DNA of 64,000 nt. Source: Aurantimonas sp. HBX-1. GTDB taxonomy: Bacteria > Pseudomonadota > Alphaproteobacteria > Rhizobiales > Rhizobiaceae. Position numbers and translations under genes: made by a program. Within the stretch, counting starts at the first letter, position 1; each line of letters starts with the position of its first letter. The stretch is taken from positions 2,059,501 through 2,123,500 of the forward strand of contig NZ_CP090066.1 in assembly GCF_021391535.1 (NCBI RefSeq), written 5' to 3'. Under the pieces are notes generated by a model. It was not told the DNA's origin. It made no database searches and was given only the letters and a program-made list of their open reading frames with translations. Below are positions 41,423-50,121 of the stretch, piece by piece.

Positions 41423-44400
41423 ATGCGCTGCCCCAGCTGTAGCACCGAGAATCCGGACGGCGAGACCCGTTGCGCGAGCTGCGGCGGGTCGCTGGTCGTC
41501 GTCTGCCCGAACTGTTCGGCGCAGAGCTCGGCGACGGCGACCTTCTGCAGCGCCTGCGGCACGCGGCTTTCCGGCGGCCCCCCTGCCGCCAGCACCAGGC
41601 TGACCGGGGGCGGCGAATTCAAGCAGGCGACGATCCTCTTCGCCGACATCGTCAGTTCCACCCGGCTGCTGGCCCGGCTCGACCCGGAGCAGGCGATGGA
41701 TCGCCTGCGGCCGGCCATCGCAGCGATGTGCGACGCCGTGACGCGCTTCGACGGCACCGTCGTGCAGACCATGGGCGACGGCATCTTCGCGCTGTTCGGC
41801 GCCCCGCGCGCCCAGGAGGGGCATGCCTTTCTGGCCTGCGAGGCGGCCTTGGAGCTGCAGCAGGCCTTCGCCCGGCGCGAGGACGGGCTGAAGATCCGCG
41901 TCGGCCTGCACACCGGCGAAGTGGTCTTCGGCTCGGCCGGCGACCGCGAGGGCCGGCGCGACGCGCACGGCGTCGCCATTCACCTCGCCAGCCGGCTACA
42001 GGCCATCGCAGATCCAGGCGGAATCTGCATTTCCGAACAAAGCCATCGGCTCATCCGTTCGAGCTTCGTCACAGGGTCGCTCGGCGCCCGCAGGCTGGAG
42101 GGCATCCCGGAGCCGGTGTCGGTGTTCCAGCTGCTGGCCCGCCGGCGCGGTCCGGCCAGCCGGGAGTTCCGGGGCACCCAGCTGACCGCCTTCTGCGGCC
42201 GGGAAGCCGAGATCGGCGCGCTCCGCGACACGCTGGCCGCGACCGAGCGCGGCGAGACCTGGATCACCGGCATCGAAGGCGTGCCGGGCAGCGGCAAGAG
42301 CCGGCTCTGCTACGAGTTCGCCGAATGGTGCCGCGGCCGGGGCCTGACCGTCTACGAGGCCCGTGCACAGCCCTACGGCCATGCGACGCCGCTGCAGCTG
42401 GCGCTGGATTTCCTGCGCACGATCCTGCGCATCTCCTCCTCCGACGACGTCGCCGTCACCCGCCGCCGCATCGCCGAACGGCTGACCGAGATCGGCGCGA
42501 CCTTCGAGGCCGACCAGTTGCTATTGCAGGAGTTCCTCGGACTGGCGGACGAGCAGCATCGCTTCCTGCCGAGCCCGCGGGCAAGGCAGGCGCGGCTGCT
42601 CGACATCCTGCGCAACCTGGTCCGGCAGATCGGCCGCGAACCGTCGGTGATCATCGTCGAGGACCTGCACTGGGCCGATGCGGCAAGCGGCGAATTCCTC
42701 GCCACCCTGGTCGAGGCGGTCGAGTCCACGCGGACCATGCTGATCTTCAATTACCGTCCCGGCTATCGCGCGCCGTTCATGCGATCGCCGAATTACCGCA
42801 AGATCTTCCTCGCCGAGCTGAGCGACAGGGAAACCGAGGCGATTCTCGACACGCTGGTCGGCACGCGGCCGGAACTCAAGGACATCCACCGCCGCGTCGC
42901 CGAACGCAGCGGCGGCAATGTCTTCTTCATGGAGGAACTGGTCCGCTCGCTGTCGGAGAACGGCACGCTGCTCGGCTCTCCCGGGAGCTACACGCTCGGT
43001 TCGCCTGCCAACGACAACGCCCTGCCCTCGACCGTCCAGGACGTCATCGGCGCCCGCATCGACCGTCTCGACCCGGTCGAGCGCGCCGTGCTGCAGATCG
43101 GCGCGACCATCGGCAAGCAGTTCCCGCTGGATGTGCTGGAGAGCGTCGCCGAGGTGCCGCGGGAGGACGTCGGGACGGCCCTCGCCAGGCTGTGCGATGC
43201 CGACATGCTCGAGCCCCAGCAGGGCGCCGGCGGCCGCTGCTATGCCTTTCGCCATCCGCTGATCCAGGAGGTCGCCTACCGGACGCAGCTGAAGTCGCGC
43301 CGGGCAGCGCTCCACGCCGCGGTGGCGGAGGCGATGCAGCGTTACTCCGAGGGCCGGCTGGACGAGGACGCGGCCCTGATCGCCTATCATCACGAGGCTG
43401 CCGGCCATACGCTCGCGGCTGCGACGTTCGGCGCGCGGGCAGCGCGCTGGGTCGGCGCGACCAGCACCGGCGAGGCCATCAAGCGCTGGCGCAAGGTCCG
43501 CACGATGCTGCTCGGGGAACCCCGCTCCCCGGAGGTCGACTCGCTACGCATCCTGGCGAGCGGACAGATCGCCTGGCTCGGCTGGCGGGAGGGCGTGACC
43601 GTCGAGGAAGCACGGCCCTACCTGGCGGAGGCGCTGCAGATCGCCCGCCAGACCGACGACGCGATGGTCGCGCTGCTGCTCTTCGTCGAGGCGCGGCTGG
43701 CCGGGGCAAGTGGCGGCCCGGCCGACGACTACGCCGCGCAGATCGAGCGGGCGCTGGCCCTGGTGGAGCCGACCGGCGACCGCGGTCGCGAAGCGACGCT
43801 CAACGCCTCGCTCAGCCAGGCCTATGGATGGGCGGGCCTGTTCACCAAGGCGCTGGCGGCCAACGACGCCGCGCTCGAGCGGATCCCGGCCATCGAGCCC
43901 TTCGACCACCAGTTCCTCGGCTACAATGTCGAGCACTGGGTGCTCAGCCTCAGGGGCCGCATCCTCGTCCATCTCGGCCGCCCGGACGAGGCGCGGGCCT
44001 GCTTCGACCAGATGCTCTCCCTCGAGCCGGCCCTCGTCGATCCGACCGTGCTGTTCATCTCGCATCTCGGCATGATCGATCTTGCCTGGTTTCAGCATGA
44101 CGCGTCGCTGGCGGCCGAACACGCCGCTTCCGTCGCCGCGCTCGCAGAGCGGCATGGCAGTCCGTATCTGTTGGTCTTTCGCCATTACTGCAGCGGTCTT
44201 GCAGCGGCGATTGCGGGCTATCACGCGACAGCCCTCCAGGAACTTGAGAGAGCGCTCGATTTGATGGGGTCGCTCAAGGCGGCGCGGGATTTCAAGGCCG
44301 ACGCCTTGGCCGCTTACGCAGAATGTCACCTGCAGGCCGGCCACGAAATCGAGGCCATTGCTGCCGCAGATCGGGCGATCGCTGCTGCCAGAGACCTGAC

Positions 44401-44614
44401 AGCGCGCATGCCCGAGCTTCGCGCCACGCTGGTCAAGGCGATTGCCCTGCTGACGCTCGGGAATCCGGCGGAATTCTGGGAAGCTGAAACCCTTATCGGT
44501 CAAGTCGATGACATGATCCAGCAGACCGGTGCCCATTGCTTCGAGCCGGGGCTGGGACTGGCGCTGGAGCAGATCGCCAGATGCCGGGACGTGCCGCTAT
44601 ACGGACACAAGTAG
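41423..44614 (+). CDS. Zinc-ribbon / class III adenylate cyclase / AAA ATPase / TPR protein
   Basis: A 1063-residue multidomain protein. Two zinc ribbons occupy residues 1-50 (CPSCSTENPDGETRCASC, CPNCSAQ ... CSAC). A class III nucleotide cyclase domain covers about 65-245, with metal Asp residues in ILFADIVSST near 73 and MGDGIFALFG near 117. An AAA/STAND-type ATPase follows, with GVPGSGKSR near 288 and VIIVEDLHWADA near 410. The C-terminal third is TPR-like helices. Such proteins may combine signal sensing with cAMP synthesis. The cyclase appears catalytically complete; activity and signal are not known. Confidence 0.9.
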   Translation: MRCPSCSTENPDGETRCASCGGSLVVVCPNCSAQSSATATFCSACGTRLSGGPPAASTRLTGGGEFKQATILFADIVSSTRLLARLDPEQAMDRLRPAIAAMCDAVTRFDGTVVQTMGDGIFALFGAPRAQEGHAFLACEAALELQQAFARREDGLKIRVGLHTGEVVFGSAGDREGRRDAHGVAIHLASRLQAIADPGGICISEQSHRLIRSSFVTGSLGARRLEGIPEPVSVFQLLARRRGPASREFRGTQLTAFCGREAEIGALRDTLAATERGETWITGIEGVPGSGKSRLCYEFAEWCRGRGLTVYEARAQPYGHATPLQLALDFLRTILRISSSDDVAVTRRRIAERLTEIGATFEADQLLLQEFLGLADEQHRFLPSPRARQARLLDILRNLVRQIGREPSVIIVEDLHWADAASGEFLATLVEAVESTRTMLIFNYRPGYRAPFMRSPNYRKIFLAELSDRETEAILDTLVGTRPELKDIHRRVAERSGGNVFFMEELVRSLSENGTLLGSPGSYTLGSPANDNALPSTVQDVIGARIDRLDPVERAVLQIGATIGKQFPLDVLESVAEVPREDVGTALARLCDADMLEPQQGAGGRCYAFRHPLIQEVAYRTQLKSRRAALHAAVAEAMQRYSEGRLDEDAALIAYHHEAAGHTLAAATFGARAARWVGATSTGEAIKRWRKVRTMLLGEPRSPEVDSLRILASGQIAWLGWREGVTVEEARPYLAEALQIARQTDDAMVALLLFVEARLAGASGGPADDYAAQIERALALVEPTGDRGREATLNASLSQAYGWAGLFTKALAANDAALERIPAIEPFDHQFLGYNVEHWVLSLRGRILVHLGRPDEARACFDQMLSLEPALVDPTVLFISHLGMIDLAWFQHDASLAAEHAASVAALAERHGSPYLLVFRHYCSGLAAAIAGYHATALQELERALDLMGSLKAARDFKADALAAYAECHLQAGHEIEAIAAADRAIAAARDLTARMPELRATLVKAIALLTLGNPAEFWEAETLIGQVDDMIQQTGAHCFEPGLGLALEQIARCRDVPLYGHK

Positions 44615-45310
44615 AGTGAATTCGCGCATTCCGTATGCCGTTACAAGTTCAACGCGGCCGGCCCCTAATTCGGACTCGCAGTAGGATATCCATCGATCGG
44701 GACACGTTCGATAAAGGCCCGGCTTCAGCGATCCCGTCGACGGCTCAGCCGCGACGAAATTGACCGCGAAGCCGATCCGGCTGGTCGCCCGCAGATGGCT
44801 GAGGACGGAGCCCACATAGGCCTCCCAGCGTTCTCGCGGCGCATCCAGCGCGACGTTGAAGATGCCGCTGGCGACCGAATAGTCCGCGACGCGCGGACAC
44901 TCGCTGCCGGTTGCGAAGGCGATCCCCGCCTGGCCGCGCCACAGGCGTTTCGCCCGCGCGATCATCGCCGCCGACAGGTCGACGCCGAGATAATCGAGCG
45001 CGACGCCGGGATGGCGCCAGCCGAGATAGGCCAGTAGCGCCCCATAACCGCAGCCAAGGTCATTGAGGACGAGCTTCCGAGAGGTCGAGAAGTCGCACAG
45101 CTTGAGTAGCTGCACGAACCGCATCTCCTGCGTCGGCACGCAGCTCCAGTCGACCCCGAGCGGGGTGGGACCGAAGCGCGCGAGCCGGCGGGAATAATAG
45201 GCGTCCACCGTCTCGCGAAGATCGGCGAACGTGTCTTCGCCTTCCGCGCCCGGTCCGGTGTGCGGTGGCAGGCCTTTCCTGCCACCGGGTTCGATTGCGG
45301 TGCCGTCCAC
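44597..45310 (-). CDS. Class I SAM-dependent methyltransferase
   Basis: A 237-residue protein with the SAM-binding motif VLNDLGCGYGALLAYLG near residue 85, motif II YLGVDLSAAMIARAKR, and FNVALDAPRERWEAYV further on. It starts at a GTG at 45310, nine bases behind the upstream paralogue's stop, and has only a weak ribosome-binding site, so it is likely coupled to it. Its 3' end overlaps the cyclase gene by 18 bases tail to tail. The substrate is unknown. Confidence 0.82.
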   Translation of the reverse strand: MDGTAIEPGGRKGLPPHTGPGAEGEDTFADLRETVDAYYSRRLARFGPTPLGVDWSCVPTQEMRFVQLLKLCDFSTSRKLVLNDLGCGYGALLAYLGWRHPGVALDYLGVDLSAAMIARAKRLWRGQAGIAFATGSECPRVADYSVASGIFNVALDAPRERWEAYVGSVLSHLRATSRIGFAVNFVAAEPSTGSLKPGLYRTCPDRWISYCESELGAGRVELVTAYGMREFTLLVSV

Positions 45311-45319
45311 CCGACCGAC

Positions 45320-45799
45320 CTAGGCGGTTCGCGGCTTCATGGGCAGCGAGATGATCAGGTAGTCAGCCTCGATGAAGAAGCCCTTCACCGGGCCTTTCTC
45401 GATCAGCACCCGCTTCTGTCCCTCGACGCGGGAATCGTGGGCCTTGAAATAGACCGGTAGCGGTTTTGCGGAAGCGAGATTTTCGATCAGCGAGGATACG
45501 ATCGCCTCGTCGCCGTTCATTCCCTCGATATTGGACTCGTAGGTATTGAGATCCGCCAGCATCTGGTACCAGCGGTTCTTCGAACGGGCGTTCCAGAAGC
45601 CCCCGAGATTCATGATGGCGGCGCTTTTCTGGAAGCTGCGGCCCTTCTGGAAGATCGCAAATTCCTGCTGCAGCGCGACCATTTCCTCGATCCCGCCGTA
45701 TTCCTCGGGCGCCCCGCTCTGCGCCGGTGCAAAGCGAATATTCAGTAATTCGAAGAGGTTGTTGATGTAGACATCATCCTCTCCCATGATCCTTCCCAT
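45320..45799 (-). CDS. Paralogous unknown protein B (tandem pair)
   Basis: A 159-residue protein from the ATG at 45799, with AAGGAAGAGG upstream (the frame extends to 45829). It is about 73% identical to its neighbour at 45971-46528 over 157 residues aligned by hand without gaps. Shared blocks include EDDVYINNLFELLN, AAIMNLGGFWN, NGDEAIV and PLPVYFKAHDSRVEG. No signal peptide or membrane segment, no known motif. The methyltransferase gene follows within nine bases. I do not recognise the family. Confidence 0.75.
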   Translation of the reverse strand: MGRIMGEDDVYINNLFELLNIRFAPAQSGAPEEYGGIEEMVALQQEFAIFQKGRSFQKSAAIMNLGGFWNARSKNRWYQMLADLNTYESNIEGMNGDEAIVSSLIENLASAKPLPVYFKAHDSRVEGQKRVLIEKGPVKGFFIEADYLIISLPMKPRTA

Positions 45800-45970
45800 T
45801 GGAAACCCTCTTCCTTGTGGAATCGACAAGTCACTTGGAAAACGCCGATCGGACTTCGTGACGCGGGGCGATCAGCTAGCAATTTCGCAGGAAGAACGGC
45901 GACAAGGTTTTTGGCCTTGATACTCCGATCCTGCCGCCGTCCTTAAGCAGGGAGTTCGATTCCCGATGCC

Positions 45971-46528
45971 TCAGGCGTTGAGAGAGATACTCGCAGGCGC
46001 CGGAGACTGCGCCGCGACAATCGAGTTGGCCGCTTCGTTCTCTGGCCGTGCGGAATTTCTTGGCCGCATGGGCAGCGAAATTGTCAGGTAAGGAACGTCG
46101 ATGAAGAAGCCTTCGATTGGACCACTCTCCACGAAGACCCGCCGCATTCCTTCGACGCGAGAATCGTGCGCCTTGAAATACACGGGCAGTGGCGTCCTGG
46201 AAGCAAGGTTCCTGATCAGCGAAGCGACAATGGCTTCGTCGCCGTTCACCCCGTCGATATTCGACTCGTAGGAGTTCAGATCGGCAAGAACCCGATACCA
46301 GCGGTTCCTTGCGCGGGTGTTCCAGAAACCGCCCAAATTCATGATCGCGGCACTGTCCCGCAGGCTCCGCCCTTCCCGGAAGATCCTGAACTCTTTCTGC
46401 AGCGCGACCATCTCCTCGATCCCACCGAAATCGTCCTCGCCGTAGCCCTGGGGGGGCGCAAAACGAAGATTCAGCAGCTCGAAGAGGTTATTGATGTAGA
46501 CATCATCCTCTTGCATTATCTTACCCAT
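45971..46528 (-). CDS. Paralogous unknown protein A (tandem pair)
   Basis: A 185-residue protein with a strong AAGGAGG site seven bases before the ATG. It matches protein B over its first 160 residues and adds a polar tail of about 25 residues (ARPENEAANSIVAAQSPAPA). The conserved core begins MGKIMQEDDVYINNLFELL and contains SAAIMNLGGFWNTR and VYFKAHDSRVEG. The 171 bases between the two genes contain no other frame. It is the first gene of a likely A-B-methyltransferase operon. Confidence 0.75.
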   Translation of the reverse strand: MGKIMQEDDVYINNLFELLNLRFAPPQGYGEDDFGGIEEMVALQKEFRIFREGRSLRDSAAIMNLGGFWNTRARNRWYRVLADLNSYESNIDGVNGDEAIVASLIRNLASRTPLPVYFKAHDSRVEGMRRVFVESGPIEGFFIDVPYLTISLPMRPRNSARPENEAANSIVAAQSPAPASISLNA

Positions 46529-46820
46529 GGAACGCCTCCTTGCGTTGCATAGCTTAGGGTTGGGAAACGAAGCTTACATATCATGACGCAAGGGCATGTC
46601 AAAGACTGTATCTTAATTTTTCTTGCAGAGAGATAACTCTTCCTGCTCGGACCGACCCGGCCCCGCTGCACGCGGCCGGCGTTTCGCGTGCCGAGTCACT
46701 GTTGTTGAGACCGCCTACTGCCACGGGGACGCGCTGTCGCCGGATCGTCCGCTTGCCTCGCCTCGCGCCCGACCATAGGTTCGCGGCAGCGTTCCCTGCC
46801 CCGTGATCTCCGAGTCCTCC

Positions 46821-47867
46821 ATGCCCCGATACAATTCCGTCCTCGATGCCATCGGCAACACGCCGCTGATCCGTCTCCACCGCGCGTCGGAGGAGACCGG
46901 CTGCGAGATCTACGGCAAGGCGGAGTTCCTCAATCCCGGCCAGTCGGTGAAGGATCGCGCCGGGCTGGCGATCATCCGCGACGCCGAGGACAAGGGCCTG
47001 CTCGACCCTGGCGCGATCATCGTGGAAGGCACGGCGGGCAACACCGGCATCGGCCTGGCGCTGGTCGCCAATGCGCTCGGCTACCGCACGGTCATCGTCA
47101 TTCCGGAAACCCAGAGCGAGGAAAAGAAGGACGCGCTGCGGTTGATGGGCGCCGAGCTGATCGAGGTCCCGGCGGTCCCCTACAGGAATCCCAACAACTA
47201 CGTGAAGCTGTCGGGGCGGCTCGCCGAGCAGCTGGCCCGCACCCATCCGCAGGGCGCCATCTGGGCGAACCAGTTCGACAACGTCGCCAATCGCGACGCG
47301 CATGTGGTGACCACCGCCGAGGAGATCTGGCATCAGACCGCCGGCGAGGTCGACGGCTTCATCTGCGCCGTCGGCACCGGCGGCACGCTCGCCGGCACGG
47401 CAATCGGCCTGAAGCGCCGCTCCGGTCGCATCAAGATCGGCATCGCCGACCCGATGGGCGCCTCGCTGTACAATTACTACGCCCACGGCGAGCTGAAGGC
47501 GGAAGGCTCGTCGATCACCGAGGGTATCGGCCAGGGCCGGATCACCGCCAATCTCGAGGGCTTCAAGCCGGATTTCGCCTACCAGATCCCGGACGAGGAC
47601 GCGCTGCGGATCGTCTTCGGGCTGGTGCGGGAGGAAGGCCTCTGCCTCGGCGGCTCGTCCGGCATCAACATCGCCGGCGCGATCCGCATGGCACGCGAGA
47701 TGGGACCCGGCCACACGATCGTGACGGTGCTCTGCGACTACGGCAACCGCTACCAGTCGAAGCTGTTCAACCCGGCCTTCCTCAGGGAGAAGGGTCTGCC
47801 GACCCCTGACTGGATCGAGGCGAAGCCGGAATTCGACATCCCCTACGAGAGCGTGAGCGAGCAGTGA
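46821..47867 (+). CDS. cysK: Cysteine synthase A
   Basis: A 348-residue PLP enzyme that makes cysteine from O-acetylserine and sulfide. Start taken at MPRYNSVLDAIGNTPLIRLH (46821); the frame opens at 46803. The PLP lysine is in GQSVKDRAGL, the substrate loop is EGTAGNTGIG, and the phosphate-binding GTGGTLAGT is present. It is longer than the usual 310-320 residues at its C-terminus. The stop overlaps the next start (GTGA), which suggests translational coupling with the alanyl-tRNA editing protein. Confidence 0.92.
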   Translation: MPRYNSVLDAIGNTPLIRLHRASEETGCEIYGKAEFLNPGQSVKDRAGLAIIRDAEDKGLLDPGAIIVEGTAGNTGIGLALVANALGYRTVIVIPETQSEEKKDALRLMGAELIEVPAVPYRNPNNYVKLSGRLAEQLARTHPQGAIWANQFDNVANRDAHVVTTAEEIWHQTAGEVDGFICAVGTGGTLAGTAIGLKRRSGRIKIGIADPMGASLYNYYAHGELKAEGSSITEGIGQGRITANLEGFKPDFAYQIPDEDALRIVFGLVREEGLCLGGSSGINIAGAIRMAREMGPGHTIVTVLCDYGNRYQSKLFNPAFLREKGLPTPDWIEAKPEFDIPYESVSEQ

Positions 47868-48610
47868 CGGAGCGCGTCTACCAGGAGGATTCCTACCTCT
47901 CGACGATGGAGGCCCGGCTCGAGCGGATCGAGCCGGCGACCGGCGACGGGCCTGCCGGCCTGGTCCTTGCCCGCACCAATTTCTTCGCCGCCGGCGGCGG
48001 CCAGCCCGGCGACAGCGGCTTCGTCGAGACCGAGGACGGGCGCCAGATCCGGGTCGTCGATACAGTCTACGCCCCGGACAAGACGACGGTTCTGATGCTG
48101 GCGGAAGCCGGGGCCGCCCTGCCGGAGCCAGGCGCGACGCTGGTGCTGCATGTCGACTGGAAGCGCCGCTACAGGCTGATGCGGATGCACACGGCCTGCC
48201 ATCTGCTCAGCGTCGTCTGCCCCTTCCCGATCACCGGCGCCGCCGTTGGCGAGGACGAGAGCCGCGTCGATTTCGACATTCCGGACGCGTCCGCCGACAA
48301 GGCCGAGATCACCGCCAAGATGATGCAGCTGGTGAGCGACAATCACCCGGTGTTCACGCGCTGGATCACCGACGCCGAACTCGACGCCAATCCCGGCCTG
48401 GTGAAGTCGGCGAACGTCCGCCCGCCGCGCGGCACCGGCCGGATCCGGCTGGTCTGCATCGGCGAGGACGGTTCGGTCGACACCCAGCCCTGCGGCGGCA
48501 CCCACGTGCAGGAGACCGGCGAGGTCGGCGAGATCCACATCGGCAAGATCGAGAAGAAGGGCAAGATCAACCGCCGCTTCCGGATCCGCTTCGGCCCGCT
48601 CCCGGCTTGA
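47864..48610 (+). CDS. Alanyl-tRNA editing protein (AlaX type)
   Basis: A 248-residue protein that hydrolyses mischarged Ser- or Gly-tRNA(Ala). It starts with GTG inside the cysK stop. The zinc-binding HxxxH and CxxxH signatures are visible in MRMHTACHLLS and QPCGGTHVQETGEVG. The N-terminal part (NFFAAGGGQPGDSGFVE) matches the AlaRS editing-domain start. It is a stand-alone copy with no aminoacylation domain. Confidence 0.92.
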   Translation: MTERVYQEDSYLSTMEARLERIEPATGDGPAGLVLARTNFFAAGGGQPGDSGFVETEDGRQIRVVDTVYAPDKTTVLMLAEAGAALPEPGATLVLHVDWKRRYRLMRMHTACHLLSVVCPFPITGAAVGEDESRVDFDIPDASADKAEITAKMMQLVSDNHPVFTRWITDAELDANPGLVKSANVRPPRGTGRIRLVCIGEDGSVDTQPCGGTHVQETGEVGEIHIGKIEKKGKINRRFRIRFGPLPA

Positions 48611-48719
48611 GAAATAGCCGCGCCGAACTGCCTTCCGCTCCCGCCCTCCGCACGACTATGCTGATCCGCGCCGCCGGCCCCAGCCGAAAGCCCGGCGCAC
48701 CCGACACGAGACCATCGCC

Positions 48720-49565
48720 ATGACGCAGAACCCCTTCCTGATCACCCCCGAGCAGCTCGCCGAGACGCTCGGCCGGCCCGGCATCGCGGTGGTGGACGCC
48801 TCGTGGTACCTGCCGGCGCAGAACCGCTTCGCCCGCGCCGAATACGAGCAGGCGCACATTCCGGGCGCCGTGTTCTTCGACCAGGACGCGGTGGTGGATC
48901 CGGCCTCCCATTTGCCGCACACGCTGCCGCCGGAGGCGGTCTTCGCGGAGGCGGCCGGGCGGATGGGAATTTCCGACACCGACACGATTGTCGTCTATGA
49001 CGGCATGGGCCTGTTCTCGGCGCCGCGGGTCTGGTGGCTGTTCCGGGTGTTCGGCGCGAGGGACGTGCGCCTCCTCGACGGCGGCTTTCCCGCCTGGCAG
49101 GCCGCCGGGCTGCCGGTCGAGGCCGAGGTGCCCTCGCCCGCGCCCGCCGTGTTCGACGCCCGGCTCGACCGCGATGCGGTAGCCTCGCTGGACGAGATGA
49201 AGGCCTGGGTCGCGGGCGGCGGCCGGCAGATCGCCGACGCACGGCCCGCCGACCGCTTCGCCGGCGAGGCGCCCGAGCCGCGCGCCGGCGTCCGCGCCGG
49301 CCACATGCCGGGCGCCGCCAGCGTGCCCATCGGCCTCGTCACCGACGAAGGCCGGCTCAAACAGCCCGAGGCGCTGCGCGAGACCTTCGCGGCGGCGGGC
49401 GTCGACCCGGACGGGCCGGTGGTCACCAGCTGCGGCTCCGGCGTCACCGCCGCGGTGCTCAGCCTGGCGCTCGCCTCGCTCGGCAACCGTGACGTCAAGC
49501 TCTACGACGGCTCGTGGACCGAATGGGGCTCGGCCACCGACACCCCCGTCGAGACCGGGCGCTGA
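48720..49565 (+). CDS. sseA: 3-mercaptopyruvate sulfurtransferase
   Basis: A 281-residue two-domain rhodanese. The N-terminal inactive domain has VVDASWYLPAQNR and GHIPG-like QAHIPGAVFFD. The C-terminal domain carries the catalytic loop CGSGVTA, which is of the mercaptopyruvate type. Length fits SseA. The gene lies 109 bases behind the cysK pair, so sulfur handling is a shared theme. Confidence 0.92.
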   Translation: MTQNPFLITPEQLAETLGRPGIAVVDASWYLPAQNRFARAEYEQAHIPGAVFFDQDAVVDPASHLPHTLPPEAVFAEAAGRMGISDTDTIVVYDGMGLFSAPRVWWLFRVFGARDVRLLDGGFPAWQAAGLPVEAEVPSPAPAVFDARLDRDAVASLDEMKAWVAGGGRQIADARPADRFAGEAPEPRAGVRAGHMPGAASVPIGLVTDEGRLKQPEALRETFAAAGVDPDGPVVTSCGSGVTAAVLSLALASLGNRDVKLYDGSWTEWGSATDTPVETGR

Positions 49566-49569
49566 CGCG

Positions 49570-50121
49570 ATGCCCCTCCTGACCACCACGGTGACCAGCC
49601 TGCAGCTCAGCAATCCGCCCGAGCACATGGTCCCGCCGCCCTCCTTCCCCGAGCCGATCGTCGTCGAGGAGGTGCCGCGGATCCCGCTGGAGCGCTACCG
49701 CGCGCTCTACCGGGCCGTCGGCGAGCCGCATCACTGGACCTCGCGGCTGCTGCCGGACGAGGATCTGCGCCGCGAGATCTACGGCCCCGCCATCCGGATC
49801 TTCGTCGCCTCGAGCGGTGCGGCGCCCGTCGGCTGGTTCGAGATCGAGACGCGGCCGGCGATCGGCGAGTCGCGCATCGTGCATCTCGGCGTGATGCCGG
49901 GGTTCCGCGGCCGCGGCCTCGCCGGCTTCCTGCTGTCGCAGGCGATCCGGGCGGGGTTTTCGACGGGCATCACCTGCGTCTCGATCGAGACCAACACGCT
50001 GGACCATCCGGCGGCGCTGCCGCTCTACCTGAAGCACGGGTTCCGTCCCTTTGCCACCCGCGAGGTCCAGACGCCGGCGATCGTGCCGACCGCCGCACGG
50101 ACCCCGGCGACGACGCCGTGA
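49570..50121 (+). CDS. GNAT-family N-acetyltransferase
   Basis: A 183-residue protein from the ATG at 49570. The acetyl-CoA binding loop is VMPGFRGRGLAGFLL, with a preceding strand GWFEIETRPAIGES and a following helix. The region before the fold (PPPSFPEPIVVEEVPRIPLE) is typical of this family. It overlaps the next gene by four bases (GTGA). Substrate unknown. Confidence 0.88.
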   Translation: MPLLTTTVTSLQLSNPPEHMVPPPSFPEPIVVEEVPRIPLERYRALYRAVGEPHHWTSRLLPDEDLRREIYGPAIRIFVASSGAAPVGWFEIETRPAIGESRIVHLGVMPGFRGRGLAGFLLSQAIRAGFSTGITCVSIETNTLDHPAALPLYLKHGFRPFATREVQTPAIVPTAARTPATTP

